Below are positions 55,369 through 64,000 of a stretch of 64,000 bases of DNA, piece after piece. The stretch covers positions 4,296,001 through 4,360,000 of the forward strand of contig NZ_QBTZ01000001.1 of NCBI RefSeq assembly GCF_003058055.1, in the 5' to 3' direction. Made by a program: the position numbers and the translations under genes. Under the pieces are notes generated by a model that saw only the letters and a program-made list of their open reading frames with translations, was not told where the DNA came from and searched no databases. Source of the DNA: Acidovorax sp. 107 (GTDB lineage: Bacteria; Pseudomonadota; Gammaproteobacteria; Burkholderiales; Burkholderiaceae_C). Position 1 is the stretch's first letter. The number at the start of each line of letters is the position of its first letter.

Positions 55369-55411
55369 GTTCCTCTTGGCGTGGCTCCCGGCCACGCCCA
55401 CCCCTGATAGC

Positions 55412-55936
55412 TCAGGTATGGAAGGTGGTTTGCAGCGGGGGCGGTGACAGCAGCGTCTGCCCCACCACGCAACACCGCTGGGCCGCGATGCGCAACTTGT
55501 CCAGCATGTCAGGCGGTGTGCCCGCGTGGGCCAGCAGATGCACATCGCAGACGATGGATTGGAAGGCCACTGGCACATCGAGCTCGATGCCCAGGGCGCC
55601 GCGCAGATCGGCAGTGGCTTTGACGCGAACTTCCAGCCGGGTCAGCTCGATCCCCATGAGGTTTGCCACCATCCGGATCGATGACTCCTGGCAGGCGGCC
55701 AGCGCGGCGCACAGCAGGTCGCCAGGGCAAGGCGCGTCATACGGCCCCCCCACACCGCTGTGCACGCCAAAGGGTATGGCAGCGGAGCCGCCGTTCACGA
55801 CGTGAACCTGCGAATGAAAGGGGTCTGCCAGGTTGCTACCGCGTGTCAACGCCTCGTCGGTGACCAGGGCCGACGCAGGTGTCTGCTTGTATTGGGCACG
55901 CAAGTTCTTCTGGGCTTCGTAAACGCTGCTTGTCAT
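55412..55936 (-). CDS. OsmC-family peroxiredoxin-like protein
   Basis: 174 residues. The OsmC/Ohr fold reduces organic hydroperoxides with two Cys. GDLLCAALAACQESSIRMVANLMG carries one conserved Cys and AQRCCVVGQTL the second (a double Cys, slightly unusual). The neighbour on the same strand is a DUF4242 protein, and both are divergent from a CadC-like regulator that may control them. Confidence 0.88.
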   Translation of the reverse strand: MTSSVYEAQKNLRAQYKQTPASALVTDEALTRGSNLADPFHSQVHVVNGGSAAIPFGVHSGVGGPYDAPCPGDLLCAALAACQESSIRMVANLMGIELTRLEVRVKATADLRGALGIELDVPVAFQSIVCDVHLLAHAGTPPDMLDKLRIAAQRCCVVGQTLLSPPPLQTTFHT

Positions 55937-55981
55937 GTCAATTCTCCTGAACAGTGGGGGTGGGTGACCCAGGCCTGGGCA

Positions 55982-56257
55982 TCAGGCCTGCGCCGTGGAG
56001 GGATCGATGGTGGCAACGACCCGCGCCACGCTGTCGACCGGGAAGCCGCTGAGCCGGGCATGCTCGCGCACCTGTTGTTCGCTCGTGGCGTTGTAGATGC
56101 AATAGACCTTGTCGCCTGTCACATGGCTTTGGATCCATTGCAGGTCCGGGCCCATGCTGCTGAGCACGTCGCATGACGTGCGGGAGAGCGCTTGCAGGTC
56201 TGCGGCACTGGCTGCGCCAATACCGGCAACGGTGCGCTCGATCACGAATGTGGGCAT
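55982..56257 (-). CDS. DUF4242 small protein
   Basis: 91 residues: MPTFVIERTVAGIGAASAADLQALSR..., VTGDKVYCIYNATSEQQVREHARLSGFPVDSVARV. This is the ferredoxin-like DUF4242 fold, found as small nickel-binding or stress-linked proteins; the function is not known. ATG 56257 is preceded by AGAGAAAG. It starts the two-gene minus-strand set with the OsmC-like gene. Confidence 0.85.
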   Translation of the reverse strand: MPTFVIERTVAGIGAASAADLQALSRTSCDVLSSMGPDLQWIQSHVTGDKVYCIYNATSEQQVREHARLSGFPVDSVARVVATIDPSTAQA

Positions 56258-56377
56258 GATGCTTTCTCTGCGGGAGTGGTACATGCCTCAACGGTACCGA
56301 GCAGGGTCACACCCGTCCTTTAAAGTTCGCAAGAAACCGCTAAATCTTCCTAACGATGGCGCTGTCGCAGGTGGCTG

Positions 56378-57913
56378 ATGCAAGACAACTATCACTTTGA
56401 CCGCTTTGAAGTCCGGCCAGCCGAGCGAGTGCTTTTGGTGGATGGCGCAGCGGCAGCCATTGGTGCCCGCGCTTTTGATCTGCTTGTGTGTCTCCTGGCG
56501 CACCGCGACAGGGTGGTGCCCAAAGCCGAGATCCTGGACGCCGTGTGGCCTGGCATGGTGGTGGAAGAAAACAATCTGTCAGTACAGATATCGGCCTTGC
56601 GCAAGCTGCTGGGGCCCCGCGCCATCGCCACGATTCCAGGCAAGGGGTACCGCTTTGCGCTGGCCCCCAAGCCCGGCAACGCACTACAGCCCAGCGCAGC
56701 ACGACCAGTCCAGGAGGCCGCTGCCAGCCGACCGACCATCGCCGTGCTGCCTTTCCGCGTGCTGTCCGACGACCCGCATGTGGGCTTTCTGGCCGACGGC
56801 CTGGCGGAAGACGTCATTGCATTGTTGGCCCGCGTTCCCGGGTTTGTGTTGATCTCCCGGGCGTCGTCCTTTGCATTTCGTGGCAACGCGGTTGCCCTCC
56901 CTGAGGTGGCTCGCCAGCTGGGGGTTCGGTTTGTGGTGGAGGGCAGTGTCCGCCCGCACCGGGATCTTTTGCGGGTCTCCACACAGCTGATTGATGCGGC
57001 GTCTGGGCATGTCTTGTGGAGTGGCCGCTTCGACCGCCACCGCGATCAGGCGGTCGATTTGCAGGAAGACATCGCCCGGGGCATCATGTCCGAGTTGGAG
57101 CCCGAGCTGACGCGGGCCGAAATCGCCCACATTCGCCGCCAGCGCCCCGAGAACCTGAACGTATGGGCCCACTACCACCAGGCGATCGGATCGATCGCGA
57201 TGCAGGGTTGGAGCCGCGATGCGATGACCGAGGCTCGGTCCCAGCTGCGCCAGGGCATTGCGCTGGAACCGGCTTTCGGTTTGGGCCATGCGCACTACGC
57301 GTTGCTGACGGCCTTGTCCATGAACATCGGATATCTGGCTTCTGACGCTCCGGGTACTGCCGATGAAGTCTTGAAGGCCGCTCAACAAGCTATCGAACTG
57401 GATGACGGAAGCTCCGAGGTGTTGGGCTATGCGGGCTGTGCCCTCAGTGACCTGGGACACCACGACCGTGGCATTGAGGTGCTTCAGCGTGCGCTGGAAA
57501 TCGATCCGAGCAATGCCCAGGCCCATGTGGCACTGGGAGCATCGCTGGTTTTGAAGGGGCAACTGGAGCGCGGCATCGACACCATGCGGCTGGGCATGCG
57601 CCTCAGCCCGCGGGACCGGCGCCTGGGGTTCTGGAAGTGGGCGCTGGGCCTGTTCTTGTTGCGTGCAGAGCGGCTGGACGAAGCGCTGGCCGAGGCGCGA
57701 TCGTCCGCGCAGCATGACCCCAAGTTTCATCTGGCACGCATTCTGGAGGCGGCGGTTCTGGACCGTCAGGGGCACACGGAGGGCGCTGCTGCAGCGGTGG
57801 CAACAGCCCGCCGGTTGTGCCCTGTGCTGACACCCGACGAAGTGGCCTGGACTTTTGGCCGCCGTGTGCGGGATCGACTGGTGTTGTGGTGGGGGCCTCC
57901 ACCAGCCGGGTAG
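56378..57913 (+). CDS. CadC-like transcriptional regulator with TPR region
   Basis: 511 residues. The N-terminal OmpR/PhoB-type winged helix (about 5-100; LVDGAAAAIGARAFDLLVCLLAHRDRVVPKAEILDAVWPGMVVEENNLSVQISALRKLLG, shown in part) is followed by a segment like the adenylate cyclase/TolB-type linker (IAVLPFRVLSDDPHVGFLADGLAEDVIALLAR) and TPR repeats (about 290-480). No transmembrane helix is seen, unlike CadC itself. Despite frequent labelling as cyclase it lacks cyclase motifs. It is divergent from the DUF4242-OsmC pair (120 bp gap) and probably regulates them. Confidence 0.88.
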   Translation: MQDNYHFDRFEVRPAERVLLVDGAAAAIGARAFDLLVCLLAHRDRVVPKAEILDAVWPGMVVEENNLSVQISALRKLLGPRAIATIPGKGYRFALAPKPGNALQPSAARPVQEAAASRPTIAVLPFRVLSDDPHVGFLADGLAEDVIALLARVPGFVLISRASSFAFRGNAVALPEVARQLGVRFVVEGSVRPHRDLLRVSTQLIDAASGHVLWSGRFDRHRDQAVDLQEDIARGIMSELEPELTRAEIAHIRRQRPENLNVWAHYHQAIGSIAMQGWSRDAMTEARSQLRQGIALEPAFGLGHAHYALLTALSMNIGYLASDAPGTADEVLKAAQQAIELDDGSSEVLGYAGCALSDLGHHDRGIEVLQRALEIDPSNAQAHVALGASLVLKGQLERGIDTMRLGMRLSPRDRRLGFWKWALGLFLLRAERLDEALAEARSSAQHDPKFHLARILEAAVLDRQGHTEGAAAAVATARRLCPVLTPDEVAWTFGRRVRDRLVLWWGPPPAG

Positions 57914-58078
57914 CGGCGCTGGCGGTCCGGCGTGGATGGGCGGCCACGAGCGCGTTTTCGCGTGGGCCCGCATTCGCGCAGCCACCCGTTGCGGTAGGTG
58001 CGTTCATGTGCGATGGGACTTTGCAACCAAACGTCTGCTTACGGCTGGGCTACGGGGTCACGGCTTAGACTGATTAGC

Positions 58079-58600
58079 ATGCATCTACTGGACTACAACC
58101 CCGACGATCTTGACGTCACCATCACGGAGCTGCTCGTTGCCACCAGCGACTCTGCCGACCACGAGCTTCCCTCTGTGGTGTCAACCGTTCTGCAACTGTT
58201 GCGCAATCGCATGGGCATGGACGTCGCCTTCGTCTCTCAATTCGTGGATGGCCGTCGAACCATACAAGCGGTGGACAGCCTGTCAGATTTTTCTCCCCTG
58301 GAGCCCGGCATGTCCGATCCGGTCGAGGAGAGCTGGTGCCAACGCGTTGTGGAAGGCCGCCTGCCCGAGAAGATCGACAATGCCGCCCCCTACATCGCGT
58401 CCGGCAAAGCCCCTGATCCCGGGTTTCCGATTGGCACCCATCTAAGCGCACCTGTGCGCCTTGCTGGGGGTAAGGTCTACGGCACACTGTGCTGCTTCAG
58501 CCGCGGTGTGAAGGCGGATGGGGACATTGACCGCCTGCGGTATTCGGCAAATTTGCTGGCGCAGAAGCTGTCTCCGCAGGCTACGGAATCGACCTTTTGA
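58079..58600 (+). CDS. GAF-domain protein
   Basis: A 173-residue single GAF domain: SVVSTVLQLLRNRMGMDVAFVSQFVDGRRTIQAVDSLSDF, EESWCQRVVEGRLPEKIDNAA, GTHLSAPVRLAGGKVYGTLCCFSRG. The WCxxVVxGRLP form occurs in GAF domains that precede GGDEF/EAL or stand alone. No output domain follows, so it may act as a ligand-binding partner. ATG 58079 is used; no clear Shine-Dalgarno box. Confidence 0.87.
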   Translation: MHLLDYNPDDLDVTITELLVATSDSADHELPSVVSTVLQLLRNRMGMDVAFVSQFVDGRRTIQAVDSLSDFSPLEPGMSDPVEESWCQRVVEGRLPEKIDNAAPYIASGKAPDPGFPIGTHLSAPVRLAGGKVYGTLCCFSRGVKADGDIDRLRYSANLLAQKLSPQATESTF

Positions 58601-58625
58601 AGCGTCGGTGTTGAATGCACACACC

Positions 58626-58647
58626 CTGTGTCAGTGAATTGACACAG
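58626..58647. repeat. Perfect 8-bp inverted repeat
   Basis: CTGTGTCA-GTGAAT-TGACACAG, 25 bp after the GAF gene and 79 bp downstream of the ureD stop on the other strand. No T-run. It may be an operator or a weak bidirectional terminator. Confidence 0.5.
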
Positions 58648-58731
58648 ATTGTTCAGCGAACTCCGAACATCAAATCCGAGGCTCTACGAGGGGCGCCGAG
58701 AGCAAGCGAAGCTCCTTGGCGCATCCGGCTC

Positions 58732-59568
58732 TCACATCGCCCAGATCCGAGGCGCCTCTCCATTCAGCCCCCACAAGACCCCCCGCCAAGCCACCCGCAC
58801 GGCCTTGAGCAGCTTCATCGCGGGCTCTACCTGCGGTGCCAGCACGCGCACCACCACCATGCGGTCGTTGGGGCTGGTGGCCCCTGCAGTGGCCTTGACC
58901 TGGGGGTGTTGATCCATCACTGCACGGGCAGCGTCTAGCGCTGCGTCGCGGCGGGCGCGGTCCAGTGAGGAGCCCGTGGCAAAGAACATGCTGGCCATGC
59001 AACGATGGCCCGCTAAACCCAGCGGGCTGCTCAGCAGCCGGTCATCGGCGGCATCGATGACGCCGCGCTCCAGCCACAGGCCGGGCACTTCCAGGTGCTG
59101 GGTGAAGCGGCCTTGTTCAAACGGCTGACCCGCATGCGGCAGGCCCAGTGCGGTCACGTCCCAGGCCATGCACTCGGCGCCGGGGGCAAGGTTCAGCGTG
59201 AGGTGGTTTTCGGCATGGCAGGCGCTGTAGCACAGGGCTTCGAGCGGCAGCCACTCCAGGCGTGCGCCTTCGGCCAGGGTGAGGTGGCTGCGCTGCAGCG
59301 CCAGCGGGCCGGTGGAGCGGTAAAAGCGCGTAGCGCCGGGCGTGGTGACCAGGCCGTGGGCGCCGGGGCCCACGGTGGTGGTGATGTCCAGGGTGTCGCC
59401 GCCCACCAGACCGCCGGGCGGGTGCACCAGCACGTTGTGGCAGATGGCGTCGCCCTCGGGGTACAGGCTTTGCAGGATGCGCAGCGGCCCGTTGTGCTCG
59501 TAGCGGGCGACGGTGCGGGCGTTGTGCTCTGCCGTGTAGTCGAGCTGAAGGCGGGCGTGCCAAGACAT
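58732..59568 (-). CDS. ureD: Urease accessory protein UreD
   Basis: The 278-residue UreD (UreH) scaffold binds apo-urease and carries nickel from UreG. MSWHARLQLDYTAEHNARTVA, NVLVHPPGGLVGGDTLDI, TPGATRFYRS and LGGxxx-like LPLEALCYSACHAENHLTLNL are the family signature. In most related genomes it stands directly before ureA; here it is 31.7 kb away, preceded by an FAD-linked oxidase and an ABC transporter on the same strand. Confidence 0.95.
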   Translation of the reverse strand: MSWHARLQLDYTAEHNARTVARYEHNGPLRILQSLYPEGDAICHNVLVHPPGGLVGGDTLDITTTVGPGAHGLVTTPGATRFYRSTGPLALQRSHLTLAEGARLEWLPLEALCYSACHAENHLTLNLAPGAECMAWDVTALGLPHAGQPFEQGRFTQHLEVPGLWLERGVIDAADDRLLSSPLGLAGHRCMASMFFATGSSLDRARRDAALDAARAVMDQHPQVKATAGATSPNDRMVVVRVLAPQVEPAMKLLKAVRVAWRGVLWGLNGEAPRIWAM

Positions 59569-59660
59569 GGGGTGATGGTCTGCTACGAAATGAGTAGCTG
59601 ATTATGCCCTGCAGGCAAGCGGTAGAGACCTGTATGGGTGAAACGTGCCACCCGTTTTAC

Positions 59661-61058
59661 CTACGCTGTTTGGCGTACGGGTGTCTGCACAGGCGCCTCC
59701 ACGGGGGATGTCGGTTCGGCCGTGTACCAGCTGCGCAGCTTGCCGGGGTTGAGCAGGCCCTGCGGGTCAAAGCGGCGCTTCATGCCCACCACGGCCGGGT
59801 CCAGGTTGTTCTGCTTGCCGTCTTCTACGATGTACACGTGCGGGTTGTTGATCTGCACGCCATGGTCGCGGTAGATCTGCATGATCTGGTTCAGGCGCTC
59901 TTCGGTGGTGTAGCGGATGATCTGCAGGCCGCTGCAGTTGAAGGCGCCTTCCTTGGTGCGCAAGAACTCCAGGTGCATCATCACCTCGCCCTTCAGCGCG
60001 GCCTCCAGTGCGCGCACTTGCTTGAGCCGGTGCATGGGGTTGAAGCCGCTCTGGATGTAGGTCAGGCCCTTGTCCACCTTGAGGGCGTGCAGGGTGGTGT
60101 GGTTCCAGGTGTATTCGAGCAACGTCTTGTGGCTGCTGGCCACTTCGTCGGCCGTCTTGCGGTAGGTGACCTGGCCGCCGTGCTGGGCCACCATGTCGCG
60201 CATGCCCGCTTCGGAGTGCGGGGCCACCACCACCAAAACGGCATGGCAGCCTTCCGGCAGGTGCTCGGCCAGGCTGGTGAAGTACTGCGGGATGGGGGCG
60301 GCCACAAAACACACCTCTTTTTTCTCCAGCCCGGGGGCGCTGCCAAAGCGGTCGGCAAACTCTAGCGCAGCGTCAAACTGCTCGAAGGTGGCGATGCATT
60401 CGGTCCACGCCACGGCGGGGGTCAGGGCCACTTCCAACTCCAACACGATGCCGTTGGTGCCGTAGGTGTGGTGCAGCAGCATGGCCTCGGGGCCGCGCAG
60501 TTCGATGACTTGGGGCTCGGGCTCCACCGTCATGGCGCGCACGGCCAGCACATTGCCGGGCGCGGCCAGCGGGCCGTGGTTGATGGAGCCCGCACCGCCA
60601 AAGCCGCCGCCAAACAGCCCGCCCAGCGTGGCGCTGCGGTAGGTGCTGGGGAGCCAGCGCAGTTCTTGCCCGTGGGGCTTGGCCTGCGCGTCAAAGTCTG
60701 CCAGCCGGATGCCTGACTGCGCGCGGCCCACGCCGCCGCGCACCCAGCCAAAGGCGTTGTAGCCCGACAGGTCCAGGATCACGCCGCCGTGCAGCGGCGT
60801 GCTCTGCCCGTAGTTGCCAGTGCCGCTACCGCGCACGGTGAGGGGGATGCCCGCGCTGGCGCAGGCGGCTACCACCTGGCGGATTTCTGTTTCTGTGCGC
60901 GGGCGCACCGCGATGTCGCCGCGTTTGCCTGCCAGGTCTCGCTTGAGCACGGGGCTGAACCAGGCAAAGTCCTGTGAGAGGCGGCCCACGCGCAGCGGGT
61001 CGGCGATCCAGTCCAGGTCGGGCAGCAGGTCGGGCAGTTGTTGGGCGGTGGTGGTCAT
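59661..61058 (-). CDS. FAD-linked oxidoreductase (FAD_binding_4)
   Basis: 465 residues. The PCMH-type FAD-binding domain (about 35-210; TVRGSGTGNYGQSTPLHGGVILDLS, GGLFGGGFGGAGSINHGPLA) and a cap domain ending in RRFDPQGLLNPGKL mark it as a GlcD/vanillyl-alcohol-oxidase type flavoenzyme. AGGAGAT precedes ATG 61058. It is the middle piece of a set with an NMT1-type transporter, so it may oxidise the imported compound. Substrate unknown. Confidence 0.9.
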   Translation of the reverse strand: MTTTAQQLPDLLPDLDWIADPLRVGRLSQDFAWFSPVLKRDLAGKRGDIAVRPRTETEIRQVVAACASAGIPLTVRGSGTGNYGQSTPLHGGVILDLSGYNAFGWVRGGVGRAQSGIRLADFDAQAKPHGQELRWLPSTYRSATLGGLFGGGFGGAGSINHGPLAAPGNVLAVRAMTVEPEPQVIELRGPEAMLLHHTYGTNGIVLELEVALTPAVAWTECIATFEQFDAALEFADRFGSAPGLEKKEVCFVAAPIPQYFTSLAEHLPEGCHAVLVVVAPHSEAGMRDMVAQHGGQVTYRKTADEVASSHKTLLEYTWNHTTLHALKVDKGLTYIQSGFNPMHRLKQVRALEAALKGEVMMHLEFLRTKEGAFNCSGLQIIRYTTEERLNQIMQIYRDHGVQINNPHVYIVEDGKQNNLDPAVVGMKRRFDPQGLLNPGKLRSWYTAEPTSPVEAPVQTPVRQTA

Positions 61059-61160
61059 GTCGGTATCTCCTTGGCCTCTGGCGGCCGTTTTTGGCAAAAG
61101 GAAGCCCGTGCCGCGCGCCAGTGGCTGCGCGCGGTGCGTTGGCGATGGGGGGTGAAAGGT

Positions 61161-62081
61161 CTAGTCGTGCGACGTTTCGCTGGCGTGCCAGCCGCCCAGG
61201 GCGACGCGTGTGAGCCATGCCATCAGCACGAAGAGCGCGACGCCGGTGAGCGAGATCAGCAGCAGTGCAGCAAACATGCGCGGGATGTTGAGCTGAAAGC
61301 CCGCTTGCAGGATCTGGTACGCCAGCCCTGCACCTTGGCCCCCGGTGCCCGCCACGAACTCCGCCACCACAGCGCCGATGAGCGCCAGGCCGCTGGAGAT
61401 GCGCAGCCCACCAAAGAAGTAGGGCAGCGCGCTGGGGATGCGCAGGCGCAGCAATGTCTGCAGCCGCGTGGCGCGGTTGAGCTGGAAGTAGCTTTGCAGA
61501 TCCGGCTCCACACTGCGCAAGCCCAGTGTGGTGTTGCTGATGATGGGGAACAAGGCCACCAGTGCGGCGCAGATCACCATCGACGCCGTCGGGTCCTTCA
61601 CCCAGATGATGATGAGCGGCGCCACGGCCACGATGGGGGTGACTTGCAACAGCACGGCGTAGGGGAAGAGCGCGGTCTCGATGCGTTTGCTCTGCACAAA
61701 CAGGAACGAGATCAGTACGCCCGCCACGGTGGCCACCACAAAGGCCAGCACCGTGATCTTGACTGTGACCCACAGCGAGCCGCCCAGTGCGGCCCAGTCG
61801 GTGAACAGCGTCTTCATCATCAGGATGGGCGAAGGCACCAGGTAGGGCGGCAGCTCCATGGCCGTGACCAGGCCCTGCCAGAGCGCGATCAGCACCAGGC
61901 CGACCAGCACGGGGTAGACCACGCGTTGCACGCGGGGCTGGGCCATGAGTGGCGGGCGTTTGGGCGTTGTCTTGGTGGCAGGTTGGGCAGCGACTGGTGC
62001 AGGCGCCGAGCGCGGGGAGGCTGCGGGGTGGCCGGTGACCACGGGCGACGCCATGGGTGCGGAAGGGAAGGGGGTGCTCAT
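61161..62081 (-). CDS. ABC transporter permease (NitT/TauT family)
   Basis: A 306-residue permease of the SsuC/TauC/ThiX type. A Pro/Ala-rich N-terminus of about 50 residues is followed by membrane spans and the EAA-loop region RLQTLLRLRIPSALPYFFGGLRISSGLALIGAVVAEF. ATG 62081 overlaps the stop of the ATPase gene by 4 bp. Confidence 0.93.
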   Translation of the reverse strand: MSTPFPSAPMASPVVTGHPAASPRSAPAPVAAQPATKTTPKRPPLMAQPRVQRVVYPVLVGLVLIALWQGLVTAMELPPYLVPSPILMMKTLFTDWAALGGSLWVTVKITVLAFVVATVAGVLISFLFVQSKRIETALFPYAVLLQVTPIVAVAPLIIIWVKDPTASMVICAALVALFPIISNTTLGLRSVEPDLQSYFQLNRATRLQTLLRLRIPSALPYFFGGLRISSGLALIGAVVAEFVAGTGGQGAGLAYQILQAGFQLNIPRMFAALLLISLTGVALFVLMAWLTRVALGGWHASETSHD

Positions 62082-62920
62082 GCCACGGTCTCCTCGGTGT
62101 CCACGCTGGCGCGCAGCAGGCTGTCCTGCAGCAGCTTGGCGTAGCGGCTGAATTCGGGCGACACCATGAAGTCGGCCGTGCGGGGGTAGGGCGCGTCGAT
62201 GCGGAACTCTTCGACCAAGCGGCCGGGGCGCGCGGCCATCATGACCACGCGGCTGGAGAGGAACACCGCCTCGTGGATCGAGTGCGTCACAAAGATCACG
62301 GTGAGCTTCTTCTTGCGCCACAAGTTGAGCAGGTCGGCGTCGAGCTTGTGGCGCGTGATTTCGTCCAGCGCGCCAAAGGGCTCGTCCATCAGCAGCAGGT
62401 CAGGCTGGGTGACCAGGCCGCGGGCGATGGACACGCGCATCTGCATGCCGCCCGACAGCGCGCGGGGCAGGGCGTTGGCAAACTTTGACAAGCCCACCAG
62501 CGCCAGCGCTTCGGTCACGCGCGCATCGGCCTCGGCACCCGGCACGCCCGCCAGGTCCAGCGGCAGGCGCACATTGGTCTGCACACTGGCCCAGGGCATG
62601 AGCGTGGGGGACTGAAAGACAAACGCCATCTTTTTGCCGCTCTCGTCCAGCTGCGCCACGGGCTTGCGCCACAGGTGCAGGCGGCCATCGGTGGGCTCCA
62701 GCAGGCCCGCCACCATTTTTAGCAACGTGCTCTTGCCGCAGCCCGAGGGGCCGAGCAGGGTGACGAATTCGCCTTCCTCAATGGTCAGGTCCACCGGCAG
62801 CAGGGCCTGCGTGCCGTTGGGGTATGTTTTTTCGGCGGAGAGCACCTCCACCGCGGGCGTGGAGTGGGTCAGAGGTGCCTGGGTGTGTGCCAGTGGCGGA
62901 GAGTCAGCGGGGGATGTCAT
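62078..62920 (-). CDS. ABC transporter ATP-binding protein (NitT/TauT family)
   Basis: A 280-residue ATPase. Walker A GPSGCGKSTLLK, Q-loop VFQSPTLMPW, signature LSGGMQMRVSIARGL, Walker B LLLMDEPFGALD and H-loop VTHSIHEAVFLSSR are all present. ATG 62920 (MTSPADSPPLAHTQ) is chosen, as the longer frame has a poor start. It is 71 bp downstream of the binding-protein gene. Confidence 0.94.
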   Translation of the reverse strand: MTSPADSPPLAHTQAPLTHSTPAVEVLSAEKTYPNGTQALLPVDLTIEEGEFVTLLGPSGCGKSTLLKMVAGLLEPTDGRLHLWRKPVAQLDESGKKMAFVFQSPTLMPWASVQTNVRLPLDLAGVPGAEADARVTEALALVGLSKFANALPRALSGGMQMRVSIARGLVTQPDLLLMDEPFGALDEITRHKLDADLLNLWRKKKLTVIFVTHSIHEAVFLSSRVVMMAARPGRLVEEFRIDAPYPRTADFMVSPEFSRYAKLLQDSLLRASVDTEETVA

Positions 62921-62991
62921 GGTCGCCTTTCGATGGATGCGGCCGGGCGTGCAAGGGAGCGCACCGGCCACTGTTTCAGGGCTGTCAGGGC

Positions 62992-63996
62992 TCAGGGCAG
63001 AACCTTGAGGTCTTTGACGAAGGCCGTGGTGTAGGTCTCTGTGAGCTTGACCTTGGCAGGGTCGATGAGCTTGGCCTCCACCAGGAAGTCGTAGCTGGCC
63101 TTGGCGCGCGCGTCGGTCATGATGCCGATGCCCATCGTGGCCGCGTCACCCCCGGTGGCCATGGCCATTTCCTTGAGCTTGGCCACGCTGTAGGCGAGCT
63201 GCTCGTCGTTCATGTTGGGGTTGTCTTTCTTGATGAGGGCGTTGGCGGGGGCTGGGTCGGCCAGGTAGCTCTTCCAGCCTTCCATCGATGCTTTTACGAA
63301 CGAGGCCACGGCGGCGCTGCGGTCCTTCACCGTCTTTTCCATGCACGAGATGGTGGTGGCATAGGCGGGGTAGCCCTGGTCACTGAACATCAGCGTGTTG
63401 GCCTTGACGCCCGCCTTGGCAATCGCAAACGGCTCGGAGGTCAGGTAGCCCTGCTGGGCGCTGTTTTTGTCGGCGACGAAGGGCTGGATGTTGAAGGTGT
63501 AGGGGCGGGTCTGCGAATCGGTGAAGCCGTACTTGGCCTTGAGCCAGGGCCAGTAGCCGCGCTGGGCCGACGATGCGATCAGGATGGTCTTGCCCTTGAG
63601 GTCTTCGAACTTCTTGACGTCCTCGTGTGCGATGAGCACCTGCGGGTCCTTCTGGAACACAGCGGCCACGTTGACCACGGGCACGCCGCCTTCACGCATC
63701 TGGATCATCTGCAGGTCGCTCGATCCCATCACGCATTCGGCCTGGCCAGCGGCCATCATCTGCACGATGTTGACCTGCGGGCCGCCCATCTTGATGGTCA
63801 CGTCCAGCCCGTACTTTTTGTACAGGCCTGTAGCCACCGCCTGGTAGAAGCCGCCATGCTCGGCCTGCGCGTACCAGTTGGTCATGTAAGTGAACTTTTC
63901 CTGCGCTTGGGCGGTGCTCGACATGGTGCCGATGGCACCAACAGCGAGCAGCGCGGTTGCACCAATTTTGGAAAGGCGGGAGGCGGTCTTCATCAT
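62992..63996 (-). CDS. NMT1/THI5-like ABC transporter substrate-binding protein
   Basis: A 334-residue periplasmic protein with a Sec signal peptide (MMKTASRLSKIGATALLAVGAIGTMSSTAQAQ). The mature part TYMTNWYAQAEHGGFYQAVATGLYKKYGLDVTIKMGGPQVNIVQMMAAGQAE is characteristic of NMT1/ThiY-like proteins that bind thiamine precursors, pyrimidines, taurine or similar. The ligand is unknown. First gene of the transporter-FAD oxidase-ureD series; its promoter lies beyond the window. Confidence 0.93.
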   Translation of the reverse strand: MMKTASRLSKIGATALLAVGAIGTMSSTAQAQEKFTYMTNWYAQAEHGGFYQAVATGLYKKYGLDVTIKMGGPQVNIVQMMAAGQAECVMGSSDLQMIQMREGGVPVVNVAAVFQKDPQVLIAHEDVKKFEDLKGKTILIASSAQRGYWPWLKAKYGFTDSQTRPYTFNIQPFVADKNSAQQGYLTSEPFAIAKAGVKANTLMFSDQGYPAYATTISCMEKTVKDRSAAVASFVKASMEGWKSYLADPAPANALIKKDNPNMNDEQLAYSVAKLKEMAMATGGDAATMGIGIMTDARAKASYDFLVEAKLIDPAKVKLTETYTTAFVKDLKVLP

Positions 63997-64000
63997 GGTG

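Noticed and set aside
56378..57913. Adenylate cyclase (common label for this family)
   Set aside because: No cyclase metal or nucleotide motifs; the protein is winged helix plus TPR.

Overview
The window is a high-GC chromosomal segment whose gene content, gene order and intergenic repeats fit a betaproteobacterium of the Comamonadaceae, most like Acidovorax or a close relative. This placement rests on recognising protein families and neighbourhoods (yicC, Ser/Thr kinase, PP2C, rph, rdgB, hemW; a full urtABCDE urea transporter; a urease cluster). No database search was run.

Layout. 1-2024: the end of a mobile remnant (serine recombinase), hrcA, tRNA-Met(CAT) and tRNA-Arg(ACG). 2008-7527: a compact 5.5 kb integrated island bounded by a 19 bp direct repeat of the tRNA-Arg 3' end. 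It carries a large tyrosine integrase, a three-gene leftward cassette of unknown function, a second (serine) recombinase and a lipoprotein, and it brings its own terminator for the tRNA. 7605-17405: housekeeping genes (greB, spoT/rsh, rpoZ, gmk, yicC, a Ser/Thr kinase and PP2C phosphatase pair, rph, rdgB, hemW). 17443-21269: an I78-type lipoprotein and a PAS-GGDEF protein that share a promoter region with a perfect FNR/ANR box, two small proteins and tRNA-Ser(TGA). 21289-27034: the urease operon ureA-ureJ-ureB-ureC-(GNAT)-ureE-ureF-ureG on the minus strand.

27227-31941: divergent from ureA is an NCS1-permease/histidine kinase/receiver fusion protein overlapping a LuxR-type response regulator, with a candidate sigma-54 promoter in front. 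31970-35632: the Mg2+ P-type ATPase gene mgtA behind a leader of about 0.9 kb that contains several short ORFs, one encoding a peptide that starts MDPDP like the MgtL leader of enteric bacteria. 35657-41063: a small Rho-N-like protein, a DUF3334 protein, a second diguanylate cyclase and a two-subunit molybdenum hydroxylase. 41422-47221: urtABCDE. 47226-58600: PAP2 phosphatase, diacylglycerol kinase-like protein, metallophosphoesterase, an adenylate cyclase-PilZ fusion, a HAD dehalogenase, an MFS exporter, alaC, an OsmC/DUF4242 pair with a divergent CadC-like regulator, and a GAF protein. 58732-63996: ureD, stranded 31.7 kb from the rest of the urease genes, then an FAD-linked oxidase and an NMT1-type ABC transporter.

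Main theme. Urea import (urt), urea hydrolysis (ure) and a transporter-linked two-component system lie close together, so the window looks like a nitrogen-acquisition region into which other genes have been placed. The best candidates for undescribed biology are the NCS1-kinase/regulator pair, the mgtA leader with its MgtL-like peptide, and the tRNA-Arg island. Seven copies of a 37 bp repeat with constant internal spacing are scattered through the window, and one copy encodes most of the signal peptide of UreJ/HupE.
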